A DNA stretch of 64,000 nucleotides, taken from the NCBI GenBank assembly GCA_015064415.1, contig SVSG01000005.1:1-64000 (forward strand), read 5' to 3'. The notes under the pieces were generated by a model. The model was not told the DNA's origin. It saw only the letters and a list, made by a program, of their open reading frames with translations, and ran no database searches. The position numbers and the translations under genes are program-made. Shown in pieces: positions 1 to 7,722 of this stretch; position 1 is the stretch's first letter; every line of letters begins with the position of its first letter. This stretch comes from Oscillospiraceae bacterium. GTDB lineage: Bacteria; Bacillota; Clostridia; Oscillospirales; CAG-272.

Positions 1-264
1 GAGCAGATCGCGTGCGGGCAGCTTAATGCCGCGGTATTTTTCCGTCACGGTGCTGGGGTAAAGCGGCAGCGCACGCCAATGCCACGCGGTAAAGATCAGA
101 TATTCCACGCCCATAGAGGCAACGGCATCGGCAAAGCCGTTCACGTCGAAGCCGTTTACCGCATCTTCAAAGGATCTCGGCTCGGTACCGTCAGCATTTC
201 TGCAAAGCCCGTGCACAAAATGCACGAAAAAACCATATTTTCGCTGTTGATAGGAGTATTTCAT
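1..264 (-). CDS. alpha-L-fucosidase-like glycosidase, N-terminal part (runs off window)
   Basis: The first 88 residues are visible; the rest lies beyond the left edge. The N-terminus carries YGFFVHF followed about 40 residues later by a stretch ending in EYLIFTAWHW. This matches the opening of GH29 alpha-L-fucosidases (FGIFIHWG, then a YVVLTAKHH-like strand) in a TIM-barrel fold. The start was chosen because GGAAG lies 9 bases upstream and the ATG falls directly after the HAD gene stop. It is the last visible member of a minus-strand sugar operon with an epimerase and an aldolase, which fits a role in releasing or breaking down deoxy or amino sugars. The family call is tentative because only the first strands of the barrel can be seen. 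Confidence 0.55.
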   Translation of the reverse strand, partial: MKYSYQQRKYGFFVHFVHGLCRNADGTEPRSFEDAVNGFDVNGFADAVASMGVEYLIFTAWHWRALPLYPSTVTEKYRGIKLPARDLL

Positions 265-267
265 AGT

Positions 268-939
268 TCATTCTTCCAGCTGCGAAATCAGCTCGGCAAA
301 GGAAACGCCGTCGTCCAGGAAAATATCGGAAAGCTCCTTAGCACGATCTTGCTCAACGCCGTTGACATCATACACGCCAACCACGGGGAATCCCGCCTTT
401 TTCGCCGTTTCAATGGCAAGTGCCGAGTCCTCGATGACCCAGGTTTCTTTATGAGGTGTCCCCAAAAACTTTTCTGCGGCAAAAAACACATCGGGCTTAT
501 CCTTCCCTGCGCCCGCCTCGGTGCAGGAAACGATTCCGTCAAAATACTGTGCAACGTTGTGGCGCTTCAGAATCTTTTTGACGATATCCAATTCGCTTGC
601 CGTTGCCACACATATTTTCACACCGTGACGCTTCAGAGATGCAAGGAACTCCGCAACGCCCGGCTTCAGCGGCACCACCTCGTCATAATACCAGGTGAAG
701 CGTTCATAAAAATAGTCGCGGATCTCCTCTCCGTCTTTTCCAACCCCGTATTTTTCATGTAGCAACTGCCCCAAAAACGCCACGTTCTGCGTGCGCATGG
801 CATGGTCATCCTCGGTTTTGGGCCAGAAAGTCTTATCGCCAAAATATTTCTCGCCCAGCATTTCGTAAAAGATCTTCCAAAAGCCGAGAGAGTCGACCAA
901 CGTACCGTCGCAGTCGAAAATAGCACCCTTGATCTTCAT
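268..939 (-). CDS. HAD-superfamily sugar phosphatase / beta-phosphoglucomutase-like hydrolase
   Basis: A 223-residue protein of the haloacid dehalogenase superfamily. Motif I is FDCDGTLVDS at residues 6-15 (nucleophile Asp and acid-base Asp). Motif II lies in the VATAS strand, the motif III Lys in GAGKDKPD, and the acidic motif IV in VIEDSALAIE. An alpha-helical cap occupies roughly residues 17-85. This arrangement is typical of subfamily I sugar-phosphate phosphatases. The start at 939 is preferred over a longer reading frame because AGGAG lies 7 bases before it and the HAD motif then begins at the usual distance. It follows the aldolase gene by 2 bases, so the two are co-translated. The natural substrate is probably a phosphosugar of the same pathway; which one cannot be told. 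Confidence 0.85.
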   Translation of the reverse strand: MKIKGAIFDCDGTLVDSLGFWKIFYEMLGEKYFGDKTFWPKTEDDHAMRTQNVAFLGQLLHEKYGVGKDGEEIRDYFYERFTWYYDEVVPLKPGVAEFLASLKRHGVKICVATASELDIVKKILKRHNVAQYFDGIVSCTEAGAGKDKPDVFFAAEKFLGTPHKETWVIEDSALAIETAKKAGFPVVGVYDVNGVEQDRAKELSDIFLDDGVSFAELISQLEE

Positions 940-941
940 TC

Positions 942-1718
942 TTACGCTCCTTTTACGCTGCAATAATGCGGGAATGCCGCCAAAAACGCCTCGTCGGAAA
1001 GCGTATCGCTTCCCTTTGTCCACGGTTGCACCTTCTCACGCGCTTCCTTTGCGGCAGAAAGATAGACGCTCAGCTTTTGCGCCACCTTTTCGGGGGTAAG
1101 CGTTGCGGGATCCTCGCCCTTGAGAATGAGGTCAAAGCCCGCGGCGGTGAGAATATTCCCTGCCGCATACGCTTCCTCCATGCGCTCGCTGTTAACACCG
1201 CCCGTGATAAAGGTCGGACAGTAATTGAAGGTCGGCGCGGCGTGTAATTTTTTTGAAAACGAGAAATCGGGACCGCAGACCTTGATGACAGTGGCACCGT
1301 GGCGCATCTGGCGCAGTGCCTCCCCGCTTGTTTCCGCCGTAGGGATCATCAAGTGCGTGGCACGATATTTTTCCAGCGTTTCATCCGAATACGGCAGCAT
1401 CGACACAAAGCCGTCCACAAAAGGTGCCAGCTCGTCGATCGTCAAAAGCTGAGAATGCTTTTCGCGCATCTGAAAAACGATATCATTGGCATCCAACGTG
1501 CTTCCCACAAAGATCACGTGATCGGGATAGCGCGCCTGCAACGTGGGAATCACCGTATGCGCATCGGTACGGCGCAGGGTGTATTCGATGACCTTCACGC
1601 CCGCCAGCTCGCAGCCCGCAAGCAACGTTTCGGTGTCAAAATCATCCTTGACAAAGATCGGCACAAAGGCCTGCTCAAAGGTCTGACGAAATTTTTTAAA
1701 CAACGTGCTTTTCATCAT
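942..1718 (-). CDS. KDPG/KDPGal-type class I aldolase family protein
   Basis: A 258-residue TIM-barrel protein resembling 2-keto-3-deoxy-6-phosphogluconate/galactonate aldolases. The signature Glu strand reads VIEYTLRRTDA, the Schiff-base Lys is in ATVIKVCGPD, and the phosphate-binding end is FITGGVNSE, in the family's order and spacing. It is about 45 residues longer than a usual KDPG aldolase, with an extra C-terminal segment. The start (ATGATG at 1718/1715) overlaps the stop of the upstream epimerase gene, indicating translational coupling. With an AGE-type epimerase upstream and a sugar phosphatase downstream, it probably cleaves a 2-keto-3-deoxy sugar acid (phosphate) derived from the same substrate. 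The exact substrate is not determinable. Confidence 0.75.
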   Translation of the reverse strand: MMKSTLFKKFRQTFEQAFVPIFVKDDFDTETLLAGCELAGVKVIEYTLRRTDAHTVIPTLQARYPDHVIFVGSTLDANDIVFQMREKHSQLLTIDELAPFVDGFVSMLPYSDETLEKYRATHLMIPTAETSGEALRQMRHGATVIKVCGPDFSFSKKLHAAPTFNYCPTFITGGVNSERMEEAYAAGNILTAAGFDLILKGEDPATLTPEKVAQKLSVYLSAAKEAREKVQPWTKGSDTLSDEAFLAAFPHYCSVKGA

Positions 1719-3013
1719 TTTTTCTCTCTTTCCTTGCGTTTTTCCAACAGCTCTATGATCAAAATAACGTTTCGCATGATGTGATAAGGGTCCTTGACGG
1801 GGAGCGCGACCACCTTTTCCTGCGGTTTTCCCTCGCGCGTGCGGATCTGGATCCACTCGCCAATGCTTTTGTCGGGGTTCGGGAAGGTGGAAAAAACGTA
1901 GTCGAACGTCTTTTCAAACCAAGCAAGAAATTCTGCATCTCCCGTGCGATCAAAGAGCAACAGCGTGGTATACAGCGCCTCGGAGTGCACCCACCACAAT
2001 TTACTGCCCCAGTCATCCTGCACCAATTTCATCTGCGGCTCGTCTGCGGCATCGCCGAGATCTCCGTCCATCCCTTCCTCGCCGTTGACCTTGACGAAAT
2101 GATAAAGACCGCCGTACGTTTTATCCCATCCGGTCTCCAGCGTCTTTTTGGCGATGGCGCAAATGCGATCTACATTACAAAAATCGCCTAAGATATCTGC
2201 GGCATCCAGCTGGAACCACATATCCTCGATCACGTGGCCGGGATTGATGTGCTGTCCGAAAAGATCGGGGGAAAATTCGCCGCCGCTCAGCTTGAATTCA
2301 TGGATCAGATCGTTTTCATCCGCGAAAATTTCAAGCACCTCACGGTGACACTGCGCGATACGTTTTTTCTGCTTCTGTGCCTCGTCAAAGTCAAATTTCT
2401 GCGCGGCTTTATACAGCTCGCAGCAGACGTTTGTCAGGATCATGGGCTTGGAGTGCGCCACGTATCGGGGTGAGAGCGGATAAGGCAGCGTGCGGTAATT
2501 TCCCGATTGATAACGATCCCAAACCGAGTCACCAAGCGCTTTTGCGAACAAATAGCTCTCCTTGTCCCCTGCGGCCACGGCATAGGCGGCAAAGCCCATC
2601 ACCACAAAGCAATCCGCAAAGATGCTCATATCAAGCTCGGTGTAGCCGTCCACGTATTTGGGCGTTCCGTCCGCGTGCATCAGAAATACACACCGCAAAT
2701 CATCCTCGGCGATCAATACGTTTTCGCGGAGAAAATCACGCCCGCTTTTGGCGTATCGTAAGAAGGTCTCCCTCTGCTTTTCGTCAAAGAGATCCGTGTG
2801 CGACGTGGCCAGCTTTGAGAAGATCCAAAGAAATCTTCCTTGCGACCACGTGTACTTGTCCGTGGAAACAAGGCGAGATCCGTCATTACAAAAACAGTTC
2901 AGATATCCGCCGTTCTTTTCGTCCAAGCAGCGCGGCATCCAGAAGGAAAGCAAATTGTCCGTCAATTCTTTTTTGAAGTGTGACAGATATGCTTCGGTAT
3001 CAAAATGCAACAT
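1715..3013 (-). CDS. N-acylglucosamine 2-epimerase (AGE) family protein
   Basis: A 432-residue protein with the (alpha/alpha)6-barrel signature of the AGE/cellobiose 2-epimerase family. Conserved family stretches include KYTWSQGRFLWIFS near residue 50, INPGHVIEDMWF near residue 245 (the conserved catalytic-region His) and DDWGSKLWWVHSEAL near residue 330. Members epimerise N-acetylglucosamine/N-acetylmannosamine, mannose or oligosaccharides. The start at 3013 has GGGAGGTG 4 bases upstream. This is the first gene of the operon and has its own promoter. The neighbouring aldolase and HAD phosphatase suggest catabolism of an imported sugar rather than cell-wall synthesis. Confidence 0.85.
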   Translation of the reverse strand: MLHFDTEAYLSHFKKELTDNLLSFWMPRCLDEKNGGYLNCFCNDGSRLVSTDKYTWSQGRFLWIFSKLATSHTDLFDEKQRETFLRYAKSGRDFLRENVLIAEDDLRCVFLMHADGTPKYVDGYTELDMSIFADCFVVMGFAAYAVAAGDKESYLFAKALGDSVWDRYQSGNYRTLPYPLSPRYVAHSKPMILTNVCCELYKAAQKFDFDEAQKQKKRIAQCHREVLEIFADENDLIHEFKLSGGEFSPDLFGQHINPGHVIEDMWFQLDAADILGDFCNVDRICAIAKKTLETGWDKTYGGLYHFVKVNGEEGMDGDLGDAADEPQMKLVQDDWGSKLWWVHSEALYTTLLLFDRTGDAEFLAWFEKTFDYVFSTFPNPDKSIGEWIQIRTREGKPQEKVVALPVKDPYHIMRNVILIIELLEKRKEREKK

Positions 3014-3040
3014 ACTGCACCTCCCTTTTATTCTCTGCCT

Positions 3041-3069
3041 ATTATAACACATTTCGCGCGTCTTTTCAA
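3041..3069 (-). promoter_or_regulatory. promoter of the AGE-aldolase-HAD operon
   Basis: On the minus strand a -35 box TTGAAA (3069-3064) and a -10 box TATAAT (3046-3041) are separated by exactly 17 bases, about 28 bases before the epimerase start codon. Confidence 0.7.
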
Positions 3070-3111
3070 TTTCCTTTTTGATATTTTCCATTACAAAAAT
3101 CATACAAACAT

Positions 3112-3139
3112 AAAAGGAGCACCTTGCGGTGCTCCTTTT
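3112..3139 (-). terminator. rho-independent terminator after rplS
   Basis: Inverted repeat AAAAGGAGCACC / GGTGCTCCTTTT with a 4-base loop, lying 20 bases past the rplS stop. The minus-strand transcript then runs into a T-rich stretch. It separates rplS from the epimerase promoter. Confidence 0.85.
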
Positions 3140-3158
3140 ATGTTCGGCGTAGGTAAGA

Positions 3159-3500
3159 TCAGATCTTTTCCTTAACCTTGGATGCCTTACCCATGCGGTC
3201 ACGCAGGTAGTAAAGCTTCGCGCGGCGAACCTTACCGACGCGGGTGATTTCAACTTTTGCAACGTTGGGGGAGTGAATGGGGAAGGTCTTCTCCACACCG
3301 ACACCGTAGGAAACGCGTCTTACGGTAAAGGTCTCGGAGATACCGCCGCCGTGCTTAGCGATCACAGTACCCTCAAAAAGCTGAATTCTTTCCTTGGTGC
3401 CCTCCACGATCTTGTTGTGGATACGGACGGTGTCACCGATACGGATGACCGGCACCTCTGCCTTCAATTGCTCGTTTGTAAAAGCCTGAATCAAGTTCAT
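3159..3500 (-). CDS. rplS: 50S ribosomal protein L19
   Basis: A 113-residue protein, the usual length for bacterial L19. Conserved L19 features run in order: [23 protein letters not shown] at residues 24-46, the glycine-rich turn [26 protein letters not shown], and a basic C-terminus with [23 protein letters not shown]. It belongs to the large ribosomal subunit at the 30S-50S interface. Start 3500 is supported by AAAGGAGG 7-8 bases upstream. It is a single-gene transcript here, with a strong promoter and terminator. The usual partners rpsP-rimM-trmD are not adjacent. Confidence 0.97.
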   Translation of the reverse strand: MNLIQAFTNEQLKAEVPVIRIGDTVRIHNKIVEGTKERIQLFEGTVIAKHGGGISETFTVRRVSYGVGVEKTFPIHSPNVAKVEITRVGKVRRAKLYYLRDRMGKASKVKEKI

Positions 3501-3584
3501 TTTATGGCCTCCTTTAAAATCCGGATGTTCATGCAGAGCTGCGCAGCGGACCACCCTTATACTTTGTGTTCACACACGGATGAT

Positions 3585-3613
3585 ATTATATCACAATCAA
3601 AAGAAAAATGCAA
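3585..3613 (-). promoter_or_regulatory. rplS promoter and leader
   Basis: Minus-strand TTGCAT (3613-3608) and TATAAT (3590-3585) with 17-base spacing. The resulting untranslated leader (about 75 bases, to 3501) contains a short self-complementary stretch GCTGCGCAGC. It could hold an autoregulatory element, but no specific leader class was recognised. Confidence 0.7.
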
Positions 3614-3669
3614 GTGTTTTTCCGAAATTTTCTAATATTTTTTTCATCCGGCTGTTTTTTTGAAAAAAT

Positions 3670-3698
3670 TTGCATTTCTTCCCCTTTTATGTTATAAT
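3670..3698 (+). promoter_or_regulatory. promoter of the membrane protein gene at 3729
   Basis: TTGCAT (3670-3675) and TATAAT (3693-3698) with a 17-base spacer, 30 bases before the start codon. It is divergent from the rplS promoter. Confidence 0.75.
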
Positions 3699-3728
3699 GA
3701 TACGTAGTTTCGTTTCAAAGGAGATTTT

Positions 3729-4472
3729 ATGAAAAACAACGCGTTATTTCTCCCCGTTTTACTGATATTTTTGATTCTGGCGCTTCACGGCCTCCTGCTG
3801 GCGCCCCTTTACCAGTATCTGATCACCGATATCGTGCTGCAGGATACCCTGTGGCTGGACCTTGTCGACCTTTTGTTCCAGCACGTGGAAACGATTGGAA
3901 ACGTCATTTTGCTCACCTTTTTGATCTTCGCCGTTTACCGTTACCGCCTGCGCCGTGCAAAACCGCTGTTTTTCATCGGTGGCGGTGCCATTCTGTTCAA
4001 ATATTTTGCCACCATCCTTGCCATTTCCATCGAGTACGGCTCGCTTGACCTGACGGGAGGCCTCACACCCTATTTATTCGCGTTTTTGCTGGAGCTTGGC
4101 ATCGCCGCGCTCGTCGTTTTCCTTGCCCACCGCGCGATCCCGCCCGTGCAGGATGACTATCTTGCAAGATACAACGCAGCAAAAACCTTACAAAAGCCCT
4201 TCGCGGAGTCGGATCCCTGCTACCCCTTCAAGAAGGTGTTTTCATGGAAAAATCCCATTCAGCGCACGATGATGCTTTCCATCCTCGTCATTGTGCTCTG
4301 GCGGCTTGCGGCGGCGCTGGTCAGCGAGTTCACCTACGGCGTGATGCTGAAGCCGGGTGATGTGCCCGTGATCCTTTTTTACTGGCTCATTCTGATCTTC
4401 CTTCCCGCCTTCTACTCCTATTTTCTGGGGCTTCTGTTCTTCAAGCTTTGCATCAAAAAAACAAAGGAATAA
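3729..4472 (+). CDS. multi-pass membrane protein of unknown function
   Basis: A 247-residue hydrophobic protein, not recognised. By eye there are about six membrane segments. They lie near residues 5-27, 52-70, 80-98, 112-132, 180-200 and 215-238, with a basic cytoplasmic-type loop (KTLQKPFAESDPCYPFKKVFSWKNPIQR) between the fourth and fifth. No catalytic motif or transporter signature is evident. AAAGGAG lies 5 bases upstream of the ATG. It has its own promoter and shares a bidirectional terminator with the convergent P-loop gene, so it is transcribed alone and its context gives no functional clue. Confidence 0.75.
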   Translation: MKNNALFLPVLLIFLILALHGLLLAPLYQYLITDIVLQDTLWLDLVDLLFQHVETIGNVILLTFLIFAVYRYRLRRAKPLFFIGGGAILFKYFATILAISIEYGSLDLTGGLTPYLFAFLLELGIAALVVFLAHRAIPPVQDDYLARYNAAKTLQKPFAESDPCYPFKKVFSWKNPIQRTMMLSILVIVLWRLAAALVSEFTYGVMLKPGDVPVILFYWLILIFLPAFYSYFLGLLFFKLCIKKTKE

Positions 4473-4473
4473 C

Positions 4474-4505
4474 AAAAAGGGCGATCCGCACGGATCGCCC
4501 TTTTT
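4474..4505. terminator. bidirectional rho-independent terminator
   Basis: A perfect 15-bp inverted repeat (AAAAAGGGCGATCCG and its complement) with runs of A and T at the outer ends. It lies between the convergent genes ending at 4472 and 4515 and can serve both. Confidence 0.9.
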
Positions 4506-4514
4506 GCCATAAGG

Positions 4515-4922
4515 TCAAATGTACTTTTTGATCGTCTCGGTTGCCTCTTCCACGGGGATGGAAGCGGTCATGAAGACGTTGACGTCGTGCTTTGCAAGAA
4601 GCGCGTCGATTTCGTTGAGCAGAACCTCAAAAGCGGCAACGTTGCCGTTGCAGATCTTCAGGGAGTTATCCACAAACAGATCGGTCACGTCATAGTTACT
4701 GGCAAGGATGCCTGCCACGAAGCCGTACAGAGCGTCAGCATCGTGAATGAGATATTCCTCGGTATCAATCAATCTGACCTTGGTTTTTACGTTGAAACGC
4801 AAATTGGTGCCCTTTTCAATGCACACAACGTCGCCCTTGGAAATTTCGGCAGCAGCGTGAACTTTATCGATCAGGGTCTTGGTTTTTCCGGTGCCTTTAA
4901 CACCAATCATTAATTTAAGCAT
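4515..4922 (-). CDS. small P-loop NTPase of unknown function
   Basis: A 135-residue protein that opens with a Walker A loop, MIGVKGTGKT at residues 5-14. A possible Walker B strand (VTDLFVDN) lies near residue 80. There is no additional DNA-binding, membrane or metal motif. The size is close to a minimal RecA/P-loop core, and I cannot place it in a named family. The start at 4922 is set by GGAGG 11 bases upstream and by the P-loop position. It is transcribed alone from its own promoter, with a leader of about 50 bases containing the small hairpin AACGGGAGTTTTACCCGTT. It could be a nucleotide-dependent switch or a small kinase; this is not decidable from the sequence. Confidence 0.75.
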   Translation of the reverse strand: MLKLMIGVKGTGKTKTLIDKVHAAAEISKGDVVCIEKGTNLRFNVKTKVRLIDTEEYLIHDADALYGFVAGILASNYDVTDLFVDNSLKICNGNVAAFEVLLNEIDALLAKHDVNVFMTASIPVEEATETIKKYI

Positions 4923-4979
4923 ATTAGATTGTACCTCCAGTATCTGATGCAGAACGGGTAAAACTCCCGTTACAACTAT

Positions 4980-5008
4980 ATTATACACGATTCCTTTGCA
5001 CTTTTCAA
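4980..5008 (-). promoter_or_regulatory. promoter of the P-loop protein gene
   Basis: Minus-strand TTGAAA (5008-5003) and TATAAT (4985-4980), spacer 17 bases. Confidence 0.75.
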
Positions 5009-5069
5009 GGGGGTTTTTACAATTTCTTCCTTCAAAAAGTGTTTTTTATCGTGATTTCTCAACAATTTT

Positions 5070-6416
5070 TTACTTTTGCGCACTAATTCTTGCTTCCAGC
5101 GCGTTTTTTTGCTCCTCATAACCGGGCTTGCCCAGAAGCGCGAACATGTTTTTCTTATACGCCTCCACGCCGGGCTGGTCGAAGGGATTCACACCGAGCA
5201 GGTAACCGGAAATGGCACATGCCTTCTCAAAGAAGTAAAGCAGATATCCAAGAGAGCGCGGTGAGCGATCCTCAAGCTCGATCACAAGGTTCGGGACACC
5301 GCCGTCCACGTGCGCAAACAGCGTTCCCTGCTTCGCCATCTCGTTGACGTAGTTCAGATCCTTTCCAGAAAGGAAATTCAGCCCGTCGATATTCTGCGGA
5401 TCGTGCGGAATCGGCTGCTTAGTGCCGCTTTCCTTCACCCAGACGACCGTCTCAAACAAATTGCGCACACCGTCCTGAATATACTGTCCGAGCGAGTGCA
5501 GATCGGTGGAAAAGATCACGGACGCGGGAAAAATGCCCTTTCCGTCCTTGCCTTCGCTCTCGCCGTACAGCTGCTTCCACCATTCGGTCAGCATTTGCAA
5601 ATAGGGCTCGTAGCCAACCAGAATTTCCGTGGTCTTGCCGCGACGGGAAAGCGCGTTGCGCAGCGCCGCGTATTTGTAACAATCGTTCTTTGTAAGATCG
5701 GGCTCGGCCAACGCCTCGCGTGCCGCGGTGGCCCCCGCCATCAGCTCGTCGATCTCCACGCCCGAAACGGCAATGGGCAAAAGGCCCACGGCAGAAAGCA
5801 CGGAGAAACGGCCGCCCACGTCATCCGGCACCACAAAGGTCTCATAGCCCATCGCATCGGCAAAGCCCTTCAGGGTGCCGCGTGCGCGGTCGGTGGTGAC
5901 GAAAATGCGCTCACGCGCACCCTCGGTGCCGTACTTTTTCTCCAAGAACTCGCGGAAGATGCGGAAGGCAACGGCGGGCTCGGTCGTGGTGCCCGATTTG
6001 GAGATCACGTTGATGCAAACGTCACGCCCCTCGCAGATCGCAAGCAGCTCCTGCATATTGGAGGCGCTGATATTGCAACCGGAGAAATAGATATCGGGCG
6101 TATCTTTTTTCAGATTGTTATAAAGCGGAGACTTCAGAAACTCCACCACGGCACGCGCGCCGAGATAAGAGCCGCCAATGCCGATCACGATAAAGACGTC
6201 GCAGGATTTTTGGATCTTCGCGGCCGCTTTTTTGATGCGGGCATACTCCTCCTTATCATAATCGCGCGGCAGATCCACCCAACCGAGAAACGCGTTCCCC
6301 GCCCCGCTTCGCTCCTGCAGGGTGGTGTGCGCGGCGTTGAGTTGCGCCTGCATATACTCGTATTCCTTTTCCGAAAGGAACGGCTTTGCATAAGTATCGA
6401 TCAAACGAACAGACAT
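5070..6416 (-). CDS. pgi: glucose-6-phosphate isomerase
   Basis: A 448-residue phosphoglucose isomerase of the shorter Bacillus/Clostridium type. Family hallmarks are [18 protein letters not shown] near residue 75, the phosphate-binding [15 protein letters not shown] near residue 140, and [19 protein letters not shown] near residue 195. Near the C-terminus, [26 protein letters not shown] contains the catalytic Lys region. It interconverts glucose-6-phosphate and fructose-6-phosphate in the cytosol. Start 6416 follows AGAGGA by 5 bases. It is transcribed alone. Confidence 0.96.
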   Translation of the reverse strand: MSVRLIDTYAKPFLSEKEYEYMQAQLNAAHTTLQERSGAGNAFLGWVDLPRDYDKEEYARIKKAAAKIQKSCDVFIVIGIGGSYLGARAVVEFLKSPLYNNLKKDTPDIYFSGCNISASNMQELLAICEGRDVCINVISKSGTTTEPAVAFRIFREFLEKKYGTEGARERIFVTTDRARGTLKGFADAMGYETFVVPDDVGGRFSVLSAVGLLPIAVSGVEIDELMAGATAAREALAEPDLTKNDCYKYAALRNALSRRGKTTEILVGYEPYLQMLTEWWKQLYGESEGKDGKGIFPASVIFSTDLHSLGQYIQDGVRNLFETVVWVKESGTKQPIPHDPQNIDGLNFLSGKDLNYVNEMAKQGTLFAHVDGGVPNLVIELEDRSPRSLGYLLYFFEKACAISGYLLGVNPFDQPGVEAYKKNMFALLGKPGYEEQKNALEARISAQK

Positions 6417-6459
6417 GTTATTCCTCTTTCTGCCGGCATCCGGCTGTTCATACACCTAT

Positions 6460-6488
6460 ATTTTACAACAAAGAAGGAAAAATTGCAA
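6460..6488 (-). promoter_or_regulatory. pgi promoter
   Basis: Minus-strand TTGCAA (6488-6483) and TAAAAT (6465-6460), spacer 17 bases. Confidence 0.65.
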
Positions 6489-6506
6489 CCTTTTTTCGCT
6501 TTCTTT

Positions 6507-7679
6507 TCACAGAAGCAAAAATTGGGAAAGCAAGTGCCAAAACAGTGTCCCGAAGCCGATCCTTTCCGCTTCGTGCGCGGTGCAAACGCTCACGCGTCCT
6601 ACCTCCTTGCCGTCAAGCAGGAAGATCATTTCCCCGATCTGCGCTCCGTTTCCAAGCGGAGCGCACACGGAGTCGGGCATTTCCCGCTTGATCTCCACGT
6701 CACCCGCGCGCCCCTTCGGCACGGTCAAGGCGAAATCCTGCCAGTTCACCGTCATCGTATCGGTATCGCTTCCCTTCAGCGCAAGCTCCATGCTCCCTGC
6801 GGGTGCGCGGTAGCTTTCAAAATTTGCAAAGCCGTAGTCCAGCAGCTTGGTGGCGCAGGCGTTGCGCACGTCGCGCGTCTCCGCGGCCATGATCACACAG
6901 ACAAGGGATAGTCCGTCCCGCGTGGCCGTTGCGCTGATGCAAAAGCCCGCGCGTGAGGTGGAGCCGGTCTTCAGCCCCGTGCATCCGGGATAAAAGCGCA
7001 CCAAACGATTGGTATTGGTAAGCCCAAAGGCGCCGTCGCGGATGCTGTCCATCCAGATGCCGCTGTATTCCAGAATTTTCGGATGCGAGATCAGCTCCCG
7101 CGACATGATGGCAATATCACGGGCGGAGATCACGTGGTTCTGCGCCGTATCGTCCAGACCGTTGGTGTTTTCAAAGCGTGTGTTTTTCATCCCGAGCTCG
7201 GCAGCGCGCGCATTCATGGCGGCAACGAAGGCCTCCTCGCTTCCCGCCACAAATTCGGCAAGTGCTACCGCGCAATCGTTTGCCGAGGCGATCACCACGC
7301 ATTTGAGCATCTCCTCCACGCTCATCTGCTCGCCTTCCTTCAAAAACACCTGAGAGCCCCCCATTGAGGCGGCGTGCGCGCTGACCCCCACCATGTCATC
7401 AAGGGCAATCTTCCCCTTCTCGACGGCCTCCATTACCAAAAGCAGGGTCATCACCTTGGTGACGGATGCGGGCGGCAGCGCCTCGTCGGCATTTTGCTCA
7501 TACAAAACGGTACCGGTCGCGGCGTCCATCAAAATGGCAGCTTTGCACGGTAGCTCTTCCATCGTGGCAACGCTCGGCACTCCTTCTACTTGGGGCGCGG
7601 CGGACGCGGAAAACGGCAGCATCAGGCAACACGCAAGTAACGTAACGCAGATACTTTTCAAAAATTTCAAAAAAATCAC
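6507..7679 (-). CDS. dacF: D-alanyl-D-alanine carboxypeptidase (DacF/PBP5 type)
   Basis: A 390-residue exported serine peptidase of family S11. It has a signal peptide (residues 1-27, cut after SASA) and all three penicilloyl-transferase motifs: SVTK (SxxK), SAND (SxN) and KTG in GLKTGSTS. It trims the terminal D-Ala from peptidoglycan pentapeptides outside the membrane. A C-terminal beta-domain and a hydrophobic final segment (FGTLFWHLLSQFLLL) probably hold it at the membrane. The start is uncertain. GTG at 7679 is given, but TTG at 7670 has a much better ribosome binding site (GGGGGTGA, 5 bases upstream), and that site lies in the 3' arm of a terminator-like hairpin. The gene is not linked to spoIIA genes as dacF is in Bacillus. 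Confidence 0.9.
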   Translation of the reverse strand: MIFLKFLKSICVTLLACCLMLPFSASAAPQVEGVPSVATMEELPCKAAILMDAATGTVLYEQNADEALPPASVTKVMTLLLVMEAVEKGKIALDDMVGVSAHAASMGGSQVFLKEGEQMSVEEMLKCVVIASANDCAVALAEFVAGSEEAFVAAMNARAAELGMKNTRFENTNGLDDTAQNHVISARDIAIMSRELISHPKILEYSGIWMDSIRDGAFGLTNTNRLVRFYPGCTGLKTGSTSRAGFCISATATRDGLSLVCVIMAAETRDVRNACATKLLDYGFANFESYRAPAGSMELALKGSDTDTMTVNWQDFALTVPKGRAGDVEIKREMPDSVCAPLGNGAQIGEMIFLLDGKEVGRVSVCTAHEAERIGFGTLFWHLLSQFLLL

Positions 7680-7714
7680 CCCCGACCTTAACGTATGATG
7701 GTCGGGGGTGATTT
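7673..7714 (-). terminator. terminator hairpin of galM-nahK that also contains the dacF ribosome binding site
   Basis: Perfect 15-bp arms (AAATCACCCCCGACC and its complement) around a 12-base loop, starting 8 bases after the nahK stop. On the minus strand the hairpin is followed by seven T residues, a classical intrinsic terminator. Its downstream arm includes GGGGGTGA and the GTG start of dacF. Confidence 0.85.
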
Positions 7715-7722
7715 ATGTATGA

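Noticed and set aside
3501..3584. Named ribosomal-protein L19 leader element
   Set aside because: A short hairpin exists in the leader, but not enough of a known leader structure could be recognised to name it.
5310..6911. Long plus-strand ORF over pgi and dacF
   Set aside because: It is a shadow of two well-supported minus-strand genes and has no protein family features.
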